NCBI RefSeq assembly: GCF_003987855.1
Contig: NZ_RXIZ01000013.1
Location: 143,746 to 207,745, forward strand
From: Hyphomicrobium sp.
GTDB lineage: Bacteria; Pseudomonadota; Alphaproteobacteria; Rhizobiales; Hyphomicrobiaceae
Length of the DNA stretch: 64,000 nt
Reading direction: 5' to 3'
Below are positions 19,271-26,934 of this stretch, one piece after another. Both the position numbers and the translations under genes were made by a program. The notes beneath the pieces are model-generated. The model was not told the origin of the DNA and made no database searches. It saw only the letters and a list, made by a program, of their open reading frames with translations. Positions within the stretch are counted from its first letter, which is position 1, and the number at the start of each line of letters is the position of its first letter.

Positions 19271-19572
19271 GCGATTTTAGAACGATGCTGAAGTTTTGGG
19301 TGCCGTTCTTTGGAACCCGGCAGCTTCTAAAGCGCATCGAAAAGCTCGAGCGTGAAGTGCATGAGCTAAAAAGCGGAGACGCGTCGTCGCTAACGCTTTA
19401 CTATGAGGCTCGCATTGAGGCTTTATACGACGCGATATGTCAGAGAATTTCTCTGGACAGTCCTGTTTTCGAAGGCGGAAAGATTCATCTCTCGCCCGAT
19501 CATGTTTCTCCCGGAGTGAAATCCGCGAATAGCGCACGAGACGGTTCGCCGACATCACAAGATCAGATGTGA
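19267..19572 (+). CDS. Small coiled-coil protein in glycosyltransferase operon
   Basis: The 101-residue product begins at the ATG at 19267, overlapping the preceding stop as ATGA. Residues 20-38 (LLKRIEKLEREVHELKS) form a short amphipathic heptad stretch, and the C-terminal third is polar and probably disordered. It has no signal peptide or transmembrane segment. The operon position suggests an accessory role to the two glycosyltransferases. Its last 18 bases overlap the convergent end of the oxidase-lectin gene. The family is not recognised. Confidence 0.6.
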   Translation: MSDFRTMLKFWVPFFGTRQLLKRIEKLEREVHELKSGDASSLTLYYEARIEALYDAICQRISLDSPVFEGGKIHLSPDHVSPGVKSANSARDGSPTSQDQM

Positions 19573-22500
19573 TTGGTTCTCGAACGTGGCTGAAAGCGAG
19601 TTGATGTGGACTTGCTGAAGGTTGCTGCTGGCTGAGGTGCCGCCGGTGAAGCCGAGATAGGCGTAGTGCGATCCGCCCTCGTAAGTGGCGACGATGTCCT
19701 GGGTGAGAGTTCCCTTCTGAACACCGTCGAACCAGTAAGTGAGGGTGTGGTCTGTGGCGTCCCAACTGACGAGGACGTTGTGCCATTTGCCGTCAGTTAC
19801 GTTGCCGTTGCCCAATCCCAGTTGATCGCTGATGCGGCTCGTCGCCACCGGCGCGCTGGTGTTGAAGAAATCGGTATGGTCCTGAGCAACATCGCCGTAT
19901 GGCTTGTTTTGCAATGTGTCGAAAGCGATGCCCAAGCCGTTCTTGATGCCGACGGCTCCGTAGTTGGCGCCATTTCCGCCACGGGCGAAGCCGCCGCGCG
20001 GATCGCTCTGCAGAACGAATGCGACACCATCGCCGCCTTTGATCTTGGTGCCGAGATAAATATCGAACGAAACTTGGAAGTCGTAAGAGAGATCAACGCG
20101 CTGGTCGAGCATGACGGCACCAGCTTTCTTGGCAGCATTCGGAGTCAACGTGAAGGTGTGATGGATGCTATCGTAGGTGGCTGCTCCACTGCGGTAGGCT
20201 TTATTTGACAGAGCGATAGGATCTTGGATGTTGGCGTAGTTGCTGCTGACGTGATCGAAGTAGGCATCTACTGCGGTGACTCGCACCTGCTGAAGGTCGT
20301 GCGAGTTTCCGGCCGCGGCGGTAAAGCCGGCAAAGGCGGTGCTCTGGCCACCGAGATACTGCGAAACGATGTCGCCGGCGAGTGTACCGCTTAGAGTGCC
20401 ATCAATCCAATAGCGAAGCGTGTGGGCTTGGGAATCCCAGGTGACGCCGACCTGGTGCCAGCCGCCATCAACGATGTTGCCGATATTGGTCGGAGAGGTC
20501 AGCTGATATCCGCCAGCATCGGTATCAATGATGCCTGTGTGATTGTAAGCGGGCTCTTGAAGCGAATTGCGATAGGTATCGAACTCGATGGCGAGACCGT
20601 TCTGAATGCCGATCGCACCAAGGCTGCCGCTGATTCCCGTCCCAAGAGCGTTGGCTCCGCTGGGATCGTTGTGAAGGACGAAGGCCAGCCCGTCTGCCGG
20701 TTGCCCTGGTCCCATGTAGATATTGAAAGCGATGTTGAAGTCGTGCGTGAGATCAATCTTGTCGTTGAATGTTGCGCCGCCCGTCTGGCCGACGGAATCG
20801 GGCGTGAGGGTCAGCGTGTGGTAGGCGTCGCGGATAGTCGCTGAACCGTTGAGCGTCATGTGCTGCGCGATAGAGGAAACTTCGAATATGCTGCCGTCGT
20901 GGGGATGCGGCGTCCCGGGAGGCGGTCCGACCTCGAGGGTGCCCGATAGTGAATTGAATTGTACCTGATGGATGCCGCTGATGCCGCCCGACGCGCCCGT
21001 CATGCCGAAATAGGCGAAGCTCGATCCACCGAAGTAACGCGCAAACTGCATAGAGGTGAGTTGGAGATAGCCAACCTGCGCGCCATCGTACGTGTATGTC
21101 AGCGTGAAGGACTGCGCGTTCCACGCGACCGCAACGGAATGCCACTGCCCGTCGGTAAGATTGGCGATCGGTGTTTGACCGCTCAATCGATACGCGCCCG
21201 CATTGGGGTCCGTGGCGATTATCCCGGTATGGGGAGCGGCAATATCGCCGAGCGGAACGTTCTTGTATGTGTCGAATTGAATGGCGATACCGTTACGCAG
21301 TCCGGATGCACCAAGGCTGCCACCTCCACCGCCTATAGCATCGTTGCCGAAGGCGTCGTTGTGGAGAACGAACGCCATGCCATCGCCACTGATTGCCTTC
21401 GCGCCGAGATTGATGCTGAAGGACAGATTAAAGTCGTGTGTGAGGTCAATGCGCTTGTCGCTCATCACCGCTCCGGTCTGCCCCGGGTTGTCGGTGTTGA
21501 GGGTATAAATATTGCTGCCGAAGGCGTGCGAAGCCGTTCCGTTCAGCATAAAGTTTGTGTCCGGTATGCTGGGTGCGGTCGTGTCCACTCCGAATTGGCT
21601 GATCTTGATCGTCGCAGCGACGGATGGGGTGCCGTTCTCGTTGTTCGCGAACAGCATCCAGTAGCCATTCGTCAAGGCGTTGACGTTTGGCGGAAGCGTA
21701 ACTTGAAGCGTATGCGCATCGATGTGCGTGAAGGTGAGGCTGAAGGAGCGTTGCTCGGCATCGAAATCGTGCGTGGTTGAGCCGAACTTCACGAGTTCGA
21801 GCTTCTGAATCACATCGGCGTTGTCGAGTGAGATGGTGAAGGTCTGGCCTTGTTGAAGTGTCTTGGGCGCTTCCGTGATCACGGGACGATCGGTGCGCAG
21901 CGTGCCATCGGCGTTGAGAAGATAGCCCGGCGTATAGATTTCGGAGTTGAGGTTCGTTAGCGGCCCTGGCGCCCCGCCGCCGGCCGAGAGCACGGTGCCG
22001 TCGGCGAGCAGGATTGCGGTCGAGTGGTAGAAGCGTCCGACCGCCGCGTTTGCGTCATTCGTCCAGTGGCCCGTTTCCGGGTTCCAGATCATGGCCTGGT
22101 TGGTTTGCGTGGCGACGCTGCCGACACCGCTGGCTCCGAGACCATTGCTGCCGCCCGTGAGTAGAATGGTTCCATCGGCAAGGTTGGTCAAGTTCGACCA
22201 GGCGCGGTTGGAGCCGACACCGTCCGTCTGCGTGAAGGTCGGCGTGCCGCTGCTGATATCCATGATCCAGGCGTTACCGAACTTATCGATCGTGAGGATC
22301 TTGTCCTGCGCGAACATAGTCGCAGGATCGTAGGCAACGGACTCAAAAGGCGTGTGGCCGAGTTGCGTGATGGTGCCGCCCCCGGTGGTGGTGATCTTGA
22401 AAATTGTTCCGGCGTTCTGGCCTTCGTTCTGGGCGGAGTAGCCAACCACCGAGCCATCGCTCGCTAGCCAAGCCCGCGGATAATACCAGTTGTTCGCGAT

Positions 22501-23007
22501 GTCAGCGCTGGCAAGCCCCGGCATCGTTTTCCAACCGGATCCGGTCGTGTAAAGCTCTGGCGTGCCGACGCCACGGTGTTTGGCGTCCGAGCCGCCAAGC
22601 ACGAAAATGGTGCCGTCGCCGAGCGTGAGGGTCGTGGCGTACCAGCGCGAGTACTGAAGCGGTTGCGCCTTGTTGAGCGTCAACTGATCCGTCTGATAAT
22701 CGAAGGTGTGCACATAGGGAACGCCACCATTGAAGTTCCCGAGCGTGCTCGCGTCGCCCCCGGTGATGATTATATGATCAGTAACCGGATCGATAACACA
22801 GCACGAGCAGAAGATGTTCGTGTTCTGGACGTAGTTGAGGGTGGTGTGAGTTCCCGTCCCCGGATCCCAAAGGTCGTAGAGCATGTGGCTGCCCTGCGCG
22901 CCGGCGCGGTCCGTACCGAACGTCAGGATCTTACCATCCGGCGTCATGAGGGAATGGATCGCCACGATGGGCCACGGCGAGACTTGGCTCCAACTTCCTG
23001 CGCTCAT
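19555..23007 (-). CDS. Galactose-oxidase-like copper-radical oxidase fused to three lectin domains
   Basis: The 1150-residue protein has four parts. Residues 1 to about 370 form a Kelch-type propeller and about 375-478 a DUF1929 domain, together the galactose/glyoxal oxidase fold. The copper-radical residues are all present: C67 (NIFCSCC, thioether partner), Y123 (SRWYATT), axial Y327 with H328 (GRFYHST) and H413 (THDFDAEQR). This implies oxidation of an alcohol or aldehyde with H2O2 production. About 480-700, 720-910 and 920-1145 are three tandem L-type lectin-like beta-sandwiches, each with the GDGMAFVLHND / DGLAFVLHND / GDGVAFVLQSD motif and a GIAIQFDTYKN-like strand. There is no N-terminal signal peptide. 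With hlyC- and hlyD-like neighbours, type I export via the C-terminus is the likely route. Confidence 0.85.
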   Translation of the reverse strand: MSAGSWSQVSPWPIVAIHSLMTPDGKILTFGTDRAGAQGSHMLYDLWDPGTGTHTTLNYVQNTNIFCSCCVIDPVTDHIIITGGDASTLGNFNGGVPYVHTFDYQTDQLTLNKAQPLQYSRWYATTLTLGDGTIFVLGGSDAKHRGVGTPELYTTGSGWKTMPGLASADIANNWYYPRAWLASDGSVVGYSAQNEGQNAGTIFKITTTGGGTITQLGHTPFESVAYDPATMFAQDKILTIDKFGNAWIMDISSGTPTFTQTDGVGSNRAWSNLTNLADGTILLTGGSNGLGASGVGSVATQTNQAMIWNPETGHWTNDANAAVGRFYHSTAILLADGTVLSAGGGAPGPLTNLNSEIYTPGYLLNADGTLRTDRPVITEAPKTLQQGQTFTISLDNADVIQKLELVKFGSTTHDFDAEQRSFSLTFTHIDAHTLQVTLPPNVNALTNGYWMLFANNENGTPSVAATIKISQFGVDTTAPSIPDTNFMLNGTASHAFGSNIYTLNTDNPGQTGAVMSDKRIDLTHDFNLSFSINLGAKAISGDGMAFVLHNDAFGNDAIGGGGGSLGASGLRNGIAIQFDTYKNVPLGDIAAPHTGIIATDPNAGAYRLSGQTPIANLTDGQWHSVAVAWNAQSFTLTYTYDGAQVGYLQLTSMQFARYFGGSSFAYFGMTGASGGISGIHQVQFNSLSGTLEVGPPPGTPHPHDGSIFEVSSIAQHMTLNGSATIRDAYHTLTLTPDSVGQTGGATFNDKIDLTHDFNIAFNIYMGPGQPADGLAFVLHNDPSGANALGTGISGSLGAIGIQNGLAIEFDTYRNSLQEPAYNHTGIIDTDAGGYQLTSPTNIGNIVDGGWHQVGVTWDSQAHTLRYWIDGTLSGTLAGDIVSQYLGGQSTAFAGFTAAAGNSHDLQQVRVTAVDAYFDHVSSNYANIQDPIALSNKAYRSGAATYDSIHHTFTLTPNAAKKAGAVMLDQRVDLSYDFQVSFDIYLGTKIKGGDGVAFVLQSDPRGGFARGGNGANYGAVGIKNGLGIAFDTLQNKPYGDVAQDHTDFFNTSAPVATSRISDQLGLGNGNVTDGKWHNVLVSWDATDHTLTYWFDGVQKGTLTQDIVATYEGGSHYAYLGFTGGTSASSNLQQVHINSLSATFENQSHLIL

Positions 23008-23352
23008 ATCGTCAGGTTCCTGCTATCGAAATGGGATTTGGCCGCTAGCGATTTGCCGTCGGATGCGATGGCCCGCGCGCTTACGCGTTTCATTTTGGGT
23101 CAGAAGAAAATTATGTGTCGATGACGTTTCTAACGCTGCTCGGCTTCGACTTGAAGGAGGGCAAGCGGAAATGATTGCATTTTAAGTTAAGTTGAACCGT
23201 CACGCGCAGATGTTGATCTCGACTGTCTGTCGAGACGAATGCGCGCGATTAACTTCAAATTGAATCCGTAATTGAAGCAAATCGGCAGAAAGATAATTCT
23301 ACTTACCCGCGCCTCTTGATGCTTCCGCGGAGGACAATCGGAGTACCGTCGC
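23008..23352. promoter_or_regulatory. Divergent promoter region between oxidase-lectin gene and hlyC-like gene
   Basis: This 345-base gene-free stretch separates two divergent genes of one apparent locus, so it probably holds both promoters. It contains a perfect 7+7 inverted repeat, TCTCGAC-TGTCT-GTCGAGA, at 23217-23235. This could be an operator or a small hairpin, because no T-run follows. Confidence 0.4.
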
Positions 23353-24036
23353 ATGCTGAGCAATGAAGTGGTCGCGAACAATCGTCCGGCGAGCGCAGGC
23401 ATCGCGCCTCAAAACTCAGATGAAGCGATGCAGGGGCGGCGAGCGATCATGAACTCATCGATGGCATTGGCTCAAATCGTAAAGCTCATGCTGCAGTCGC
23501 CGAACCACCGCAACTTTAGCTTATCCGATCTGGAATGGATGGTGCTGCCGGCATTGAGCACGGGGCAACTCGCGATGGCCGAAACGCGGCCTGACGACGC
23601 CGGTATTCGCCAGCCGTTGGCCGTGTTGTTCTGGGCGTCCGTCTCGCCCGAGATCGATCAGCGACTGTCGGCGAATCTCGATGCGCCGGTGCGTTTGCGC
23701 CCGGATGAATGGCGATCCGGCGATATCCTTTGGATCACAGACATGATCGGCGACATGAGCACCGGTCATGCGCTGGTAAAGAATGTCGTCGATAGCATCC
23801 TCGCGGGCCGCACAGTCAAGGTTCGCTCGATGGACAGCGCAGGAAAGCGCATCGTCCTCGAAATCAATTCGGCCGGCGTGAAGGTTCTCGCGCCAGCTTC
23901 GTCGGAATGCTGCAGCAGCCATTCCGGCTCATTTCCTCCGAACGGCGTGCTTTGTGCATCCTGCGTCACGACCGGATGCACGGGCCGCTGCCGTCAGGGG
24001 AAGACTGCCGCGGGAAGTCATCCTGCAAATCATTAG
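23353..24036 (+). CDS. HlyC/CyaC-type toxin-activating lysine acyltransferase
   Basis: Members transfer a fatty acyl group from acyl-ACP to internal lysines of type I-secreted RTX proteins. Residues 35-170 match the family: H52 in SPNHRNFSLSDLEW aligns with catalytic His23 of E. coli HlyC, and D130 in SGDILWITDMIGD aligns with HlyC Asp92. LPALSTGQLAMAE and LAVLFWASVSPEIDQRL match the family core. The protein is 227 residues against about 170 for the family. The last 55 residues are rich in cysteine (7 Cys) and Gly/Ser, and may be a read-through into sequence disturbed by the same event that damaged the adjacent exporter. The expected target is the divergently encoded oxidase-lectin protein. 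Confidence 0.8.
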   Translation: MLSNEVVANNRPASAGIAPQNSDEAMQGRRAIMNSSMALAQIVKLMLQSPNHRNFSLSDLEWMVLPALSTGQLAMAETRPDDAGIRQPLAVLFWASVSPEIDQRLSANLDAPVRLRPDEWRSGDILWITDMIGDMSTGHALVKNVVDSILAGRTVKVRSMDSAGKRIVLEINSAGVKVLAPASSECCSSHSGSFPPNGVLCASCVTTGCTGRCRQGKTAAGSHPANH

Positions 24037-24084
24037 GGCGCTCGCCGGCAGCAGCTGGTACGACGCGCATGGGAGTTTACCGCG

Positions 24085-24398
24085 GTGTCGTATTCGGAGT
24101 GTCATCGCATCCTGCCGAGCACGTGGCGCTCTTCGCTGACCGAGGGCGTAATTAGCCTATTTAGCCAGCTTTCAGCTCATGCAGTCTGTGTTGTCGCCGC
24201 CTTTTTGAATCTTGTCATCGGTGGCGTTTCTTTCGCCATCGGTCATGATTTCTGGTCGACCCTCCTGCTCGGCACAACGATATATCTGACGTCTGTTGCG
24301 TTGCGTTGGCTATGGAGCGGAGATGCCCATCTTCCGAGCTTCGCCATGGGCGCGCTCGGACTTGGCATCGGTGTGCTCATTGCCTCGGGCATCGATGC
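24085..24398 (+). pseudogene. Membrane-segment fragment upstream of ABC remnant
   Basis: The frame from 24085 encodes three hydrophobic segments (AHAVCVVAAFLNLVIGGVSFAIG, then FWSTLLLGTTIYLTSVALRWL, then FAMGALGLGIGVLIASGI). Reading continues to 24546, but beyond about 24400 the coding signal moves to another frame, where an ABC ATPase tail begins. This looks like the 5' part of one gene joined out of frame to the 3' part of the exporter gene. I cannot identify the membrane protein. It does not resemble the usual six-helix type I exporter domain. Confidence 0.4.
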
Positions 24399-24923
24399 AG
24401 CGCAGACGCAAAGCATATCGGCTATCTGGCGCAGGACGTCCAACTTCTGGACGGCACCATTCGTCAGAATATCTCTCGCTTCCAAGCGGACGTTTCATCA
24501 GAGGCCGTCATTGCGGCGGCCGAACTGGCGGGTGTGCACGAGCTGATCTTGTCGTTTCCTGATGGCTACGAAACGGTTGTCGGCTCCGGTGGTATGATGC
24601 TGTCGGCGGGTCAGAAACAACGCGTGGGGTTGGCGCGAGCCGTCTATGGATTGCCGTTCCTCGTCGTGCTCGATGAACCCAATGCGCATCTCGATCGTCA
24701 CGGAGAAGATGCCTTGGGTCTGGTATTGCGCAAGCTGCGCGCTGCGGGTTCGATCGTCGTCGTTGCCGCGCATCGTTCAGCGATACTCTCCGAAGTGAAT
24801 AAGATGCTGCTTCTCGAGAACGGTCAGCCCGGCTTCTTCGGAAGCAAGGATGACGTGCTCGCACAACTCGCGGCGGCTACACGAAAACAAGCGGATCGAG
24901 GTCTTCATGTCGTTGGCGCATAA
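24399..24923 (+). pseudogene. Truncated type I secretion ABC transporter, C-terminal half of ATPase only
   Basis: From about 24399 the frame encodes the second half of a type I secretion ATPase: Q-loop (HIGYLAQDVQLLDGTIRQNISRF), signature motif (LSAGQKQRVGLARAVYG), Walker B (FLVVLDEPNAHLD) and H-loop (VVVAAHR). The Walker A motif and the entire transmembrane domain are missing. The upstream bases in this frame encode non-homologous Arg/Cys-rich residues without a credible start. Intact family members are about 570-720 residues, so roughly 400 are lost. The fragment overlaps the hlyD-like start by 17 bases, the normal junction of a functional operon. It is probably a deletion product; an assembly error is possible. 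Confidence 0.75.
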
Positions 24924-26232
24924 TCTTGAGAGTGCCGTCAAGAGCCTCAACCGGCACGCAGGGCTCGGGATTGCCGCCACGTTATTGGTCGTCGGCGCAA
25001 CTGCGAGCTGGGCATCGCTCGCGCAAATCCAGGACGCCGTCATCGCTCAGGGAACGGTGGCTGTGAACTCGCAAAAAAAGCGAGTCCAGCATCCCGACGG
25101 CGGAATTGTTTCGGAAATTAATGTCGACGATGGATCGCATGTGGAATCGGGGGCGATCCTTTTCCGGCTCGACGGCAAGCAGCTTTCTGCCGATATGGGC
25201 ACCTTGCGGCGGCGGATCTTCGAACTCGCCGCGCGGAGGTGGCGTTTGCAAGCGGAGCGCGACGGCAAGGGTGCACTTCCTGACTGGCTTCCTCCCAAGG
25301 AGGCTGGGGATGAGACGGGCGATGACCCGGACTTGAAGGCCGTGGCTGATGGACAACGCCAACTCTTCAGTACGAAGCTCGAGGTTATTAAGCAGCAGAA
25401 GGCTCAGCTCCGCGAGCAGATCAATCAGCTGCAACAACAAGTTGTCGGTCTGAACTACGTCGAGGAGGCCCGCAACAAGCAGCTCGGCATCGCACGGCAG
25501 GAAATGGCGAAGCTTTCAGAGCTGGCGAAGACAGGACTTGTTCCGCTTACGCGCTGGGGCCCAATTCAACGCGAGGAGGTGGGCCTCGTCGGCGAGGTCG
25601 GACAGGCGCATTCGGAAATAGCAAAGGCCAAGGGGCGCATTTCTGAATTGGAACTCAGGCTGATCGAACTCGAGCAGGATTATCGGAAGGAAGCTCTGGT
25701 TGATCTGCAAGCCGTGGAGGGCGAGCTCAGTCAACTTGCTGAGAAGCGCAGCGCGATCCAGACGAAACTTCAGCGCCTGGATGTTCGCGCGCCGGCAACG
25801 GGTCGTATTCATGAACTCGCTGTTCACACTGTTGGCGGCGTTGTCGGCGCTGGTGATACGCTGGCCTACATCATCCCGGACAACGACAAACTCATCGTCG
25901 ATGCGCTCGTTCCTCCCAAGGATATCGATCGTGTTCACAATGGTTCGCTGGCGCGTATTCGTTTCACGTCGTTCGATCGCACGACGACCCCGGAACTAAG
26001 AGGCACGGTGCTATGGATCTCTCCGGACCAGGAGCTGGTGGGAGAGTACAAGCGACCAGCCTTCCGCGTCCGCATCGACTTAGATCCGGAAGAAGTCGCA
26101 CGGCTCAAGGATGCGAAGATCGGACCCGGCATGGAAGCGGAGGTCATGCTCACGGGCAGCGAGAGGACCGCTCTGAGCTTCATCATGAAGCCGATGACCG
26201 ATCAGCTTCATCATGCGTTCCGCGAACGTTAG
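24907..26232 (+). CDS. HlyD-family type I secretion periplasmic adaptor
   Basis: The 441-residue protein is the membrane-fusion subunit that connects an inner-membrane ABC exporter with TolC. It has one N-terminal transmembrane helix (about residues 18-38), the lipoyl-like half motif VQHPDGGIVSEINVDDGSHV, a long coiled coil with many Gln/Glu (about 140-280), the returning barrel motif VRAPATGRIHELAVHTVGGVV and a C-terminal beta domain. The ATG at 24907 was chosen over the 24850 opening because the hydrophobic N-terminus follows directly. The gene looks intact although its ATPase partner is truncated. It converges with the TPR gene 12 bases downstream. Confidence 0.9.
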   Translation: MSLAHNLESAVKSLNRHAGLGIAATLLVVGATASWASLAQIQDAVIAQGTVAVNSQKKRVQHPDGGIVSEINVDDGSHVESGAILFRLDGKQLSADMGTLRRRIFELAARRWRLQAERDGKGALPDWLPPKEAGDETGDDPDLKAVADGQRQLFSTKLEVIKQQKAQLREQINQLQQQVVGLNYVEEARNKQLGIARQEMAKLSELAKTGLVPLTRWGPIQREEVGLVGEVGQAHSEIAKAKGRISELELRLIELEQDYRKEALVDLQAVEGELSQLAEKRSAIQTKLQRLDVRAPATGRIHELAVHTVGGVVGAGDTLAYIIPDNDKLIVDALVPPKDIDRVHNGSLARIRFTSFDRTTTPELRGTVLWISPDQELVGEYKRPAFRVRIDLDPEEVARLKDAKIGPGMEAEVMLTGSERTALSFIMKPMTDQLHHAFRER

Positions 26233-26244
26233 CCCCAGCGATGA

Positions 26245-26862
26245 TCACTTAGCGGTGGCCTGTGCGGTTTTTATCTGATCGAGCGCCTTTTGAATTTGTG
26301 GGTCTAGTGGTGTGAGCTTACGCGCGGCCTCATACGCGCTTATGGCTTCAGTCAGCATCCCCATGTTGAAGTACGACCAGCCCAGCATCTTCCAACCGTT
26401 GACGTCGTCAGGTTGCTTTTCCAGGCGCGCGGCAAGTTTCGCAATCATCGTATCGACATCGGGCAGCGCAGTGGATTCTGGGCGCGGTTCAGCAGGCTTC
26501 GATTGCGTATTGCCTTCAAGGTTGTCCGCATAACTGCGGAGCGCATCGAGCGCCGCCGCATCATCCGCAACGGAGCTGTTTTCGTCGGCGGACGTTGTGT
26601 TGAGCTGTGCGTTGCGGCCGGCGATCTCGATCGAGCTTCTTCCAAGATTGTTCTTGCTTTCGGCAAACAGCGCGAAGCATGACGCGGAGACTGCGGTGAG
26701 AACAAGCAACACGCTGACCGAGGTATAATTGCTCGTCGCCGCCCACCGCCTTGCCAACGCCAATGCTGGATGGCGTCCGTGGAACTTGATCCGAAACGAC
26801 AGGAGGGCGACCGCGAGGAATAGCGCAAGGGTTCCAACAGCGACGGAAAACTCAATCTGCAT
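26245..26862 (-). CDS. CcmI/CycH-like TPR membrane protein
   Basis: The 205-residue product has two N-terminal hydrophobic helices (about 5-23 and 48-66), a polar linker and a C-terminal TPR pair (about 145-200; WKMLGWSYFNMGMLTEAISAYEAA). The PDVDTMIAKLAARLEKQPDDVNGWKML segment resembles the periplasmic part of CcmI/CycH, which presents apocytochrome c to heme lyase. It lies 72 bases behind the decaheme gene on the same strand and is probably the last gene of that operon. A dedicated assembly factor for multiheme cytochromes is an attractive role, inferred from position. It is shorter than full CcmI (about 300-400 residues). Confidence 0.7.
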   Translation of the reverse strand: MQIEFSVAVGTLALFLAVALLSFRIKFHGRHPALALARRWAATSNYTSVSVLLVLTAVSASCFALFAESKNNLGRSSIEIAGRNAQLNTTSADENSSVADDAAALDALRSYADNLEGNTQSKPAEPRPESTALPDVDTMIAKLAARLEKQPDDVNGWKMLGWSYFNMGMLTEAISAYEAARKLTPLDPQIQKALDQIKTAQATAK

Positions 26863-26934
26863 CCTCTCTGCTCCTTATTTATTCCCGCTCATCATCAAAA
26901 TCAGCGAGCTTGCGAACTCGAGCCGAAACACACC

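Noticed and set aside
19666..20208. Plus-strand open frame of 180 residues inside the oxidase-lectin gene
   Set aside because: It is antisense to a well-supported 1150-residue gene, and its composition is that of a shadow frame. Similar plus-strand frames at 20422, 20959 and 22576 were rejected for the same reason.
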